From JAGXLC01 sp964472385 (lineage in GTDB: Bacteria; Bacteroidota; Bacteroidia; Bacteroidales; UBA12077), in assembly GCA_964472385.1 (NCBI GenBank), contig CAYYLT010000113.1, forward strand, positions 1-10,538: a stretch of 10,538 nucleotides of DNA. The letters are read 5' to 3'. A model generated the notes under the pieces. That model had not been told where the DNA came from and ran no database searches. It was given only the letters and a program-made list of their open reading frames with translations. The position numbers and the translations under genes are program-made. Of the stretch, positions 1 to 7,900 are shown piece after piece; position 1 is the first letter of the stretch, and each line of letters opens with the position of its first letter.

Positions 1-165
1 TAAATCAATAGGGTAAACATATCTGTTGTTTCCAAAATGAAAGGTTTTCAGTAAAACCGAAGCAGGCGACTACGTCGTGGGCTTTTGACGACTTGCATCT
101 ACCCAAAACCTGAGGCATGAATAATACAGGTTAAAAATTCTCCTTCCTGAACAACTAAATTAACC

Positions 166-212
166 AACAAGGGCCACAAAGGGATGCGCAAAGGAAGCGC
201 CAAGGTTTTTTT
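166..212. repeat. Degenerate AAGG short tandem repeat, period about 11
   Basis: Four AAGG cores have their GG at 171, 181, 193 and 204, giving spacings of 10, 12 and 11. They are separated by C- and GC-rich spacers (CCAC, ATGCGC, AAGCGCC) and followed by seven T at 206-212. The layout resembles short intergenic repeats built on ACAAAGG or ACGAAGG units that I recall from Bacteroidota and other environmental genomes; that link is memory, not a search. A fragment of similar type, CCACGAAG, occurs at 303-310. GCGC at 186-189 can pair with GCGC at 197-200, so on the plus strand this could also act as a weak terminator. Confidence 0.4.
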
Positions 213-314
213 GCTTTAAATCCATTAAGGTGGTAAGTATAGGTTGTTGCAGTTTGGCTGGTGTAGAGATGAAAACAGGAAAAATGCCCATGGCCTTTCT
301 TAGCCACGAAGTAA

Positions 315-335
315 CTCAAGTTGAATAACCTTGAG
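315..335 (-). terminator. Hairpin past the end of gdhA, terminator-like
   Basis: Read on the minus strand this is CTCAA, a bulged G, GTT, a four-base loop ATTC, then AAC and TTGAG. That is an 8-pair stem with one bulge, beginning 17 bases after the gdhA stop codon. The position suits transcript termination or 3'-end protection. No U-rich tract follows on the minus strand, so it is not a classical intrinsic terminator. Confidence 0.3.
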
Positions 336-352
336 GTGCAATCCGGGGTAAA

Positions 353-1690
353 TTATATAACACCGTGATCAAGCATAGCATTGGCAACTTTAAGGAATCC
401 TGCTATGTTAGCGCCTTTCGTATAATCCACCTTTCCGTTTTCATCCTTTCCATTTTCGATGCATGCATGGTGAATATCAATCATGATCCGGTGAAGCCGG
501 TCATCAACTTCCTCGCTTGACCAATGCAGTTTCATAGAATTTTGGGTCATTTCCAGGCCGGAGGTAGCAACACCACCTGCATTAGCAGCTTTACCCGGGC
601 CATACAGGATATCATTATTCAGGAATACATCGATCGCTTCGGGTGTACAGGGCATATTGGCTCCTTCTGAGATACAGATGCATCCGTTTTCCAACAGCTG
701 CAGGGCATCGTCCTTGTTGAGTTCATTTTGTATGGCACAGGGAAGTGCAATATCCACTTCTAACTCCCAGGGTTTCCTGCCTTCGTAAAATTGAGCGCTG
801 TCAAATTCGTAGGCAAAGGGTTTGACAATATCTTCGTTTGTTGCTCTGATCTCGAGCATAAAATCGATTTTCTCTTCTGCAATACCACCGGGATCATAAA
901 TATATCCGTCGGGCCCGGATATTGCCACTACATTGGCTCCCAGCTCAGTGGCTTTAAGCGCTGCACCCCATGCTACATTTCCGAAACCCGAGATGGCTAC
1001 GGTTTTATCCTCAAAAGATTCACCACGGGTAGCAAGCATCTCCTTGGCAAAATAGACATTTCCAAAGCCTGTTGCTTCGGGACGTATGAGGCTACCTCCC
1101 CAGCTTAGTCCTTTACCGGTGAAAACACCTGTATTTTCCCTGGCCAGCTTTTTGTACATCCCGTAAAGATATCCGATCTCCTTGGCACCTACACCGATAT
1201 CTCCTGCAGGTACATCGGTTTCGGGTCCGATAATGCTCCAAAGCTCAGTCATAAAAGATTGACAAAAGCGCATGATCTCTGAGTCCGATTTGCCTTTGGG
1301 ATTAAAATCAGAGCCTCCTTTGGCTCCCCCCATTGGCAGGGTAGTAAGGGAGTTTTTAAAGATCTGCTCAAAACCCAGAAACTTGAGTGAACTGAGGTTG
1401 ACGCTGGGGTGAAACCTTAATCCTCCTTTATACGGCCCAATGGCATTGTTGAACTGTACGCGGTAGCCCAGATTGACATGAACGTTACCACTGTCATCCA
1501 GCCATGGTACCTTGAAAGTGAATATCCGGTCAGGTTCTACCAGCCTTTCAATAACAGCAGCACTTTCAAATTGAGGATTATCATTATATACATCCGCAAT
1601 GGATTCCAGCACTTCTCTTACAGCCTGGAGATACTCAACCTCTCCCGGGTGTTTCTTTTCCAGCTCGTTCATTAATTTATCTACGTTCAT
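353..1690 (-). CDS. gdhA: Glutamate dehydrogenase, hexameric small type
   Basis: Catalyses reversible reductive amination of 2-oxoglutarate with ammonium to L-glutamate in the cytoplasm, joining nitrogen assimilation to the TCA cycle. The 445 residues match the family's usual length of about 450. The N-terminal substrate domain has YKGGLRF (87-93, substrate Lys88), Lys112, GGAKGGSDF (121-129, catalytic Lys124) and PAGDIGVG (161-168, catalytic Asp164). A Rossmann domain follows with GFGNVAWG (235-242) and SGPDGY (258-263). The Phe236/Pro260/Asp261 combination resembles the NAD-dependent Clostridium symbiosum enzyme rather than the serine-rich NADP-type E. coli enzyme, so NADH preference or dual use is inferred. 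The start at 1690 is the only ATG in frame before an upstream stop near 1744. The gene is separated by 197 bases from the upstream paralogue and has a likely promoter of its own. No key residue is missing. Confidence 0.97.
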   Translation of the reverse strand: MNVDKLMNELEKKHPGEVEYLQAVREVLESIADVYNDNPQFESAAVIERLVEPDRIFTFKVPWLDDSGNVHVNLGYRVQFNNAIGPYKGGLRFHPSVNLSSLKFLGFEQIFKNSLTTLPMGGAKGGSDFNPKGKSDSEIMRFCQSFMTELWSIIGPETDVPAGDIGVGAKEIGYLYGMYKKLARENTGVFTGKGLSWGGSLIRPEATGFGNVYFAKEMLATRGESFEDKTVAISGFGNVAWGAALKATELGANVVAISGPDGYIYDPGGIAEEKIDFMLEIRATNEDIVKPFAYEFDSAQFYEGRKPWELEVDIALPCAIQNELNKDDALQLLENGCICISEGANMPCTPEAIDVFLNNDILYGPGKAANAGGVATSGLEMTQNSMKLHWSSEEVDDRLHRIMIDIHHACIENGKDENGKVDYTKGANIAGFLKVANAMLDHGVI

Positions 1691-1769
1691 GGGTATGAAA
1701 TTTATAGTTGGATCAGCATTGGGTGTTGTAATCTTTATTTTTCAAGGGTTTGTTCAAAGCCAAAGGAAG

Positions 1770-1798
1770 CAAAGTACGCTAACGATGGAACCACCAAA
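1770..1798 (-). promoter_or_regulatory. Likely Bacteroidota-type promoter of gdhA
   Basis: On the minus strand TTTG (1798-1795) is followed after 18 bases by TACTTTG (1776-1770). This fits the Bacteroidota primary-sigma pattern TTTG, 17-23 bases, TAnnTTTG, with one base fewer inside the -7 element. Transcription would start near 1763, leaving about 70 bases of leader. It implies that gdhA can be expressed separately from the large genes upstream. Confidence 0.45.
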
Positions 1799-1887
1799 CC
1801 AAAATAAGTTGAAATTCTTTGATCACCAAATTTTAATTTACTTTAATTTATGATTTTGCTCATGTTTTTCAGGATCATTGTCTGTTA

Positions 1888-4863
1888 TCAAGATGAGCCG
1901 GGCGGTTTGAAAACAGCTCCTTTGCTGTGTTTACCGTCAATCTGAACCTTCAGGGGGTTATCAAAACGGATGTGTCTGAGGTGTTCATTTTCAAACTCGG
2001 CCGGAAGGCTGTCAAGATAGTCCAGGTCATAGATCCCCTCATCTATGTAAGTATTGACTGTAAAATAGCCAACCCTGAAAGCGGTAAGGTTATGAAAAAA
2101 GTGGGTTCCCTGGCTGGGATCTATGCGATAATTGTCCATGCCGGATTCAACAATTACCCTTGCCTGAGATATTTGACCCCACTTCACCGGTATGCCCAGG
2201 CTGGAATCTGCAGTACCCCATCTGCCCGGGCCTACCAGTAAATAATTCCTGTTTTCCTTGCGGAATGCTTCATTTAGTTCCCCCAATTCCTCAGCGATCT
2301 CTTTGCTTTTAAAAGATGAGAAATTTTCAGGTTTCACATAAACCACATCATACAAATCAATCTGACCGTTGCCAAGGGCCGATTCTGAGTAGATCAGCGT
2401 TTGCGTTGTATCAATTTCTTCCATGTCAAAATGATTGTCCTTCTCGGTACTTACGATCGGACGGATCTGCAGAAAATTGAAAATTACCGGTTCATCTTTG
2501 GAAGTGTTCAGATCTATAGCAAATTCAATTTCAATAGGATTGTTGATCTCTTTTTCAAATACGGCCAGCAAATCCTGCAGTATTTCATCCAACGGGATGG
2601 TCTTGTGCTTTAATACATTGGCAAAAGTGATGAGCTTTTTTCCTTTATGTATGGTCCCCTCCCGGATCATATGATTCTGAAGGTCATACGTAGAAGCAGC
2701 ATGCTTGAGAGATTGGTCCTTCTCAGCTTCTTTGATCCTTAATCTTAGCAAATTAACACCTTCATTGGTAGAGGGAACAAAATGTTCGGGGTTCAGGTCA
2801 AGGGCATAAAAATATTTTTGGGTGTCCCGTAACACCATCTCGGGGGTGGAAAGCTGAATGATCCTTTTGGGGTGCTTGGGCGAGAATCTTAGGGATACGC
2901 CGCCATCCACAATTTGTTTCCCCAGACCGAAAGCAATGCTGGCAATCCCTTCATCTGACTTTTCAGGTTCTACCGGGTAGAAATTGATTGAACGTGCTAC
3001 TCCGGAAAGGGTAGGATAGAACCTGTCATGATATTTTGAACCACAAACCTCCTGGAGGATGATGCCCATTTTTTCTTCATCAATTATATTGGAGGTTGCC
3101 GACATATAGGCTTTACTGTTCTTGAAATATACCGAAGCATACACACTTTTGATGGCCATGGACAGGAGTTGTATCATTCTGGTGTTATCGGGGTTCCGGG
3201 GCACCATATAGGTGTTGTATATCCCTGCAAATGGCTGATAATGAGAATCTTCAAGTTTGCTGGATGAACGAACGGCAATGGGATTTTTAACGACCGACAC
3301 AAAAGCATAAAGGTCTTGATATATTCTGCTGGGTAAACGGGCCTCAATGAAATGGTTCAGGATCTCCTGATCGGTTCGTTCTGACAGGCCGATCTGATAA
3401 AGCTCGTTTCCTTCCATGAACTCATCGAAGATGTCGGTGCTGAGCACTACGGTACGGGGAATGGTTATGAAAATTCCGTTGTATTTATCGAAAAGCCTGT
3501 TTCTTTTGATCACGGAATTGGCAAAAGCCAGCCCGCGAGCTTTCCCGCCAATGGAGCCTTCTCCTATTCTTGAAAATATCAGGTATTCATCAAAGCTGTT
3601 CTTGTCAAATTTGGCAATGACACCTCTTCCTTTGTTCATCCGGTAACTGCGGATGGCCTTTACAATATAATCCCTTACCGTATCAATGGAGCTAAAATCA
3701 CTTAATTTCAGATATTTAAATAGCTGGGCGATGGGGAATATGGCCCTTGCGTTAAGCCATTTGGAGAGATCGTTTCTGCTTGCATGATATGCCAGTGAGT
3801 CATCCGGTATTTTCATGATCATCTCCTGGAGTGACTGCAGGTCATATGCACGTCCTATGGGTTCCATGGTTTGAGGATGCCTGAATACAAACTCACCGAA
3901 GGCAAATTGTTGGATGATATAATTCCGCAACGCAATGGTAAGGGATTTGGAATATTTATGCAAAAAGCCGGCATGGTATATCTTTGCCAGTTCCTCATTT
4001 TTCCGCTCAGAGGATTGCAGCAGGAAGGGGATAAATTCATCGTGACTTCTTACTTTTTCACACAAACGCAGACCGGCAAACCTGTCTCTTTTTCCATGCC
4101 GGTTATAGCTCATATCTGAGATAACCCCGAGCAGGTTGTACTTATATTTTTCGAACAGCTCCACTGCCTCTTCATAGTTGGTGGCAAGCAGGATTTTAGG
4201 TCTTCCTCTTTTGCGCAGCATGCGCTGGTGCTCATTGAGGGCTTCCCTGACATATTCTTTCGATTGTTTGAGTATGATTTTGTAAATGTTGGGCAGGTAA
4301 GAAGAAATATAACGTATGGAATTTTCTACCAAAAGGATGGTTTGTACACCAACCACTTCCACATCGTGCTCGGCATTCATCTTGTCTTCTATAAGCTTGA
4401 TGATGGCCAGCAAAAGATCGGCATTGCCCAGCCAACAAAAAACATAATCGATACCGCTTAGGTCTTCATGTTGTATCCGCATGGAGACTTCCCGGGAAAA
4501 AGGTGTCAGCACCACAATGGGAATTTCCGGGTATTTTTCTTTTATGGCATTGGCCAGACCAAAAGTGTCGTATCCGCCGATCGTTAACATGTTGATAACC
4601 AAATCGATCTGTTCGTTTTGCATTTTTTCAAATGCCTGTTCAGCCGAGTGAGCCATAACAAATACAGGTGGATAACGCAGGTTCAGCGAAACATACTCAT
4701 TAAAAATTTGTTCGTCAATCCTGCCGTCCTCTTCGATCATGAAAGCATTGTAGCTGCTTGCTATAAGCAGCACTTTATGGATGCGCTTTTGCATCAGCAG
4801 ATTGAATGAGGTATCGCTTAAGTCTAAATGCAGAGCGTTCTTATGTTGTGTGTAATATGACAT
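1888..4863 (-). CDS. Receiver/ATP-grasp (PPDK-N) fusion protein, shorter paralogue
   Basis: Soluble 991-residue protein of unknown reaction, from a family often labelled PEP synthase. Residues 29-165 form a pseudo-receiver: Met92 sits where the phospho-Asp belongs, and the motif around YNAFMIEEDGR (38-48) replaces the acidic pair. Residues 174-320 form a second receiver with a long helical insert, Glu180-Asn181, phospho-acceptor Asp250, Ser284/Ser285 and Lys303. A linker (about 324-430) has IPDDSLAYH and KWLNAR. The ATP-grasp domain (about 433-805) has IGGKARG (Lys441), AVRSSS (Arg532), ILQEV (602-606), GLGKQIVDG, IEIEF (Glu780) and LQIRPI (Gln799, Arg801), all matching PPDK/PEP-synthase nucleotide-binding positions. 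The C-terminal module (about 820-991) has GPGRWGT (878-884) and HFFHNL (921-926). There is no swivelling-domain TCH motif and no PEP/pyruvate barrel, so it is not a complete PEP synthase. It starts 39 bases after its paralogue and is almost certainly co-transcribed with it. No N-terminal GAF domain, signal peptide or membrane segment is seen. Confidence 0.9.
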   Translation of the reverse strand: MSYYTQHKNALHLDLSDTSFNLLMQKRIHKVLLIASSYNAFMIEEDGRIDEQIFNEYVSLNLRYPPVFVMAHSAEQAFEKMQNEQIDLVINMLTIGGYDTFGLANAIKEKYPEIPIVVLTPFSREVSMRIQHEDLSGIDYVFCWLGNADLLLAIIKLIEDKMNAEHDVEVVGVQTILLVENSIRYISSYLPNIYKIILKQSKEYVREALNEHQRMLRKRGRPKILLATNYEEAVELFEKYKYNLLGVISDMSYNRHGKRDRFAGLRLCEKVRSHDEFIPFLLQSSERKNEELAKIYHAGFLHKYSKSLTIALRNYIIQQFAFGEFVFRHPQTMEPIGRAYDLQSLQEMIMKIPDDSLAYHASRNDLSKWLNARAIFPIAQLFKYLKLSDFSSIDTVRDYIVKAIRSYRMNKGRGVIAKFDKNSFDEYLIFSRIGEGSIGGKARGLAFANSVIKRNRLFDKYNGIFITIPRTVVLSTDIFDEFMEGNELYQIGLSERTDQEILNHFIEARLPSRIYQDLYAFVSVVKNPIAVRSSSKLEDSHYQPFAGIYNTYMVPRNPDNTRMIQLLSMAIKSVYASVYFKNSKAYMSATSNIIDEEKMGIILQEVCGSKYHDRFYPTLSGVARSINFYPVEPEKSDEGIASIAFGLGKQIVDGGVSLRFSPKHPKRIIQLSTPEMVLRDTQKYFYALDLNPEHFVPSTNEGVNLLRLRIKEAEKDQSLKHAASTYDLQNHMIREGTIHKGKKLITFANVLKHKTIPLDEILQDLLAVFEKEINNPIEIEFAIDLNTSKDEPVIFNFLQIRPIVSTEKDNHFDMEEIDTTQTLIYSESALGNGQIDLYDVVYVKPENFSSFKSKEIAEELGELNEAFRKENRNYLLVGPGRWGTADSSLGIPVKWGQISQARVIVESGMDNYRIDPSQGTHFFHNLTAFRVGYFTVNTYIDEGIYDLDYLDSLPAEFENEHLRHIRFDNPLKVQIDGKHSKGAVFKPPGSS

Positions 4864-4902
4864 ATCCTGAATGTTGTTGTTCGAACGTCAAAAAAGATTT
4901 CG

Positions 4903-7900
4903 TTATTCATTTTCGGTGCTTTCCGGATCATGCACCACCACTGCTGATTTCATTTTTTTTCCATTCATAACGATTTGTAAGGGATTTCTGAATTCTACGT
5001 GTTTAAAGTATTCCGTTTGGTTGATGATGGGTTGATGATCAAGGGCTTCCCAGTTAATGAAGTTGTTACCGGTATTGTCGGCAATAGACAGATAGCCCAC
5101 ATTCATGGAGGTTAGGTTATGGAAGAAATGTGATCCCAGCGAAGCTTCCAGGGGGTAGTCTCTCAGTCCGATTTCCACTATTACCGCTGCATTGGAAATT
5201 TGTGACCATACAACCGGGATCCCTATGAATTTATCTCTTGTACCCCACCGACCTGGGCCGATAAGTACATATTTCTTCCCCTCTTGCTGCATCTTCCAAT
5301 TCATTGCTTCTATTTCCCGGGTCATTGTCATGGTTTGGCTATTATCGAATTTTTCCCGGTCAATGAATACCACATCTCTGATATTTTGAACGATACCATT
5401 TCCCATGCTTCTTTCTGAAAATAATACGCAATCCTTTTTCTCAATTTTGTCCATTTCGATGGTTTGTTCTTCTTCATGACCTACCAGCGGTTTGATCTGT
5501 AACAGGTAAAATGAGGGTAGTCCTTTTTGCGATTTACTCAAATCAACTGCCCATTCTATTTCCACATCAGTACCCAGTGCCTCTTTGACCACTTCCAGTA
5601 TTTTGTTAAGGGATTGCGCCAGGGGAATATAGTCAAATTTGAGAATATCGGCAAAGTTGATGACCCTTGGGCCGTTGGCATCGGTACCTGGTTCGATGCG
5701 GTCGTTATCCGGATTATAGACGGAGGCACAATGCTTGAGGTTGCCATGTTTTTCGGCTTTGTCGATATCCAGTTTGACCAAGCCTCCGTGAGAGACATAC
5801 CTCAGATCAATATCTTTATTGTCTAGATCAACGGCATAGAAAGATGTTTGTGAGGTTTTGACCAGGTCTTTAGTCGAATATATCTGAAGCTTTGGGTAAG
5901 AAGGGGAGAACCGGTAGGCCTGTTCGCCGTCGACAACATACTGGCCCAGCCCAACGGCTGCCATAGCAAATCCCTCTTCAGGTTTCATATGCGCTACAGG
6001 ATAGAAATTATGCGATTGGGCTATGCCGCTGATATGCGGATAATAGTAATTCTCATAAGGGTTTCCGACAAGTTCCTGCAGAATGACTGCCATCTTTTCT
6101 TCTTCCATTTTATGTCCTACTGCCTGAAAATAGTTTCTGGCCTGATTTGAGTATATGGATGCAAATACCAGTTTAATGGCATCCTGTAGTTGTTTCAGCC
6201 GCTGCCTGAAGTCCGGATGGTTGTTCGGAATGATGAAGGTGTCAAATACCCCGGAAAACGGACGGGTAATGCTATCTTCAAAAAGACTTGAAGATCGCAC
6301 GGCAAGTGGTTTGGTGATATATTTAAGAAAGATATTGAGTCTTTTTTCCAGTTCGAAAGAAAGCCTGGACTCCAGAAACCAAGATTTGATTTTGCTGTAG
6401 TCTTTTTCACTGTATATCCTGTCAGCCAGCTTGTTTTTCTCCAGAAACATATTAAACTCATCGGTACCAATAATGGCGGTTCTTGGCGTTCTCAGGTTGA
6501 TGTCGGGCAGCATTTCATTGAATTTAAAATTGTATATCAGCGTATTGATGAAAGCCACTCCCCGGCCTTTGCCTCCCAATGCCCCGGGCGATAAACTGAC
6601 AATGTTGGTTTCTTCCAGAATGGCATGCTCGCTGAAATTGACGATTTTACCCTTTTCCTGCTCGTTGCGGTACAATTCCAGAATGTTGATCAGGAAATTC
6701 CGCATCTGTTCGGCATCATCAAAATCACTTACTTTTAAAGGATTGATGATCTTAGCGATCTGGATTTCACCCCGGGCCATCAACCACAATGAGAATTGAT
6801 TTTTTACTGCATGATAGATCAGTGAATTGGAAGGAACGGTTTTCAGATAGGATTCAAATTCATCCATCGATTTGGCTACTGCTATTTGCCTTCCTTTGTT
6901 GTCGCGGTAAACAAAATGGCCAAATCCCAAATGATAGTTGATGAAGCTTTTAAGATTCTGCAGGAGCGTTTCGGAATTTTTGTTGATAAAATTGGCTTTT
7001 ATCTGGTAAGCTTTTTCTGCATTCCTGGGATTAGAAGATTGCAAAATGGTAGGCAGGTTGGGTAGTTCCTTCTTGGCCTTTCTGACCAGGTCAAAGCCTG
7101 CCTCCGGATCCGTTTGGTTATTTCTTGGGAAGTCAATATCTGATATAAGAAAAAGCAAATAGTCTTTGTATTTGTTGAAAAAACTCATGGCCTCCTCATA
7201 AGATGAAGCCATGATGATCTTGGGACGTGTGCGCAGTTTAAGTACTTTATAGAGGTCATCAGTATTCACATCCTCGATAAGCCGCTTGGTCTGTTCCAGG
7301 ATGATCTGATACAGCATGGGCAAATAGCGCGAATAATAGCGGATAGAGTCCTCAACAAGCAGAATAACCCGGGTTAATCCGATTTTTGTGTCATTTTCCA
7401 GGTTAACCCGGTCTTCCAGCAGCTTGACCATGGTGAAAAATACCTTGGAATCGCCATTCCATACAAAGATGTTATCAAAAACACGCATATCTGTGGGATG
7501 GGTATCCACATACTCCAGGTCGCTGTTGTTGTTCAGCAATAAGAACAGAGGGATATAAGGAAATTTTTTCTTCAGAATTTTGCCAATGAACATCGGTTGC
7601 TTTTTATCCACCCCCATCATTAGGATCACCATGTCAAAATGTCTTTCCTCCATCTGCCTCAGGGCATCTGTTTCATTGGATACACCTGTTACACGCGGAA
7701 GTGAGGTCAGGTTCAGCTGGTGGTATTCCCCAAGGATATGATCGGTAAACCGGCCTTCCTTCTCAATGCTGAAAGCATCGTATAAATTGGCAACCAATAA
7801 AATCTCTTTCACCATAAAAGGCATCAGATCATGCAATATATCCCGGTCGGCATTGTAGTTGTTCAGGAATTTCTGGAGTAGTTGCCTGCTATTCAGCGGT

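Larger units (their letters stand above)
1..352. other. Non-coding stretch downstream of gdhA
   Basis: No reading frame of useful length is seen here on either strand. All three plus frames hit stops within the first 16 bases, and no minus frame runs off the left edge with a credible start. The stretch holds a degenerate AAGG-type repeat ending in a run of seven T (166-212), a hairpin close to the gdhA stop (315-335), and a weak 5-base inverted repeat GTCGT/ACGAC (74-78 and 88-92). No tRNA-like fold or recognisable riboswitch was found. It is probably the intergenic space between gdhA and a gene outside the window. Confidence 0.6.

Noticed and set aside
1815..1855. AT-rich TTTAATTTA direct repeat between the shorter paralogue and gdhA as a terminator
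   Set aside because: The copies are direct rather than inverted, and the only inverted part has a two-base gap that cannot form a hairpin.
6431..6799. A 122-codon plus-strand open frame inside the longer receiver/ATP-grasp gene
   Set aside because: It is antisense to the conserved linker and start of the ATP-grasp domain and shows no domain of its own.
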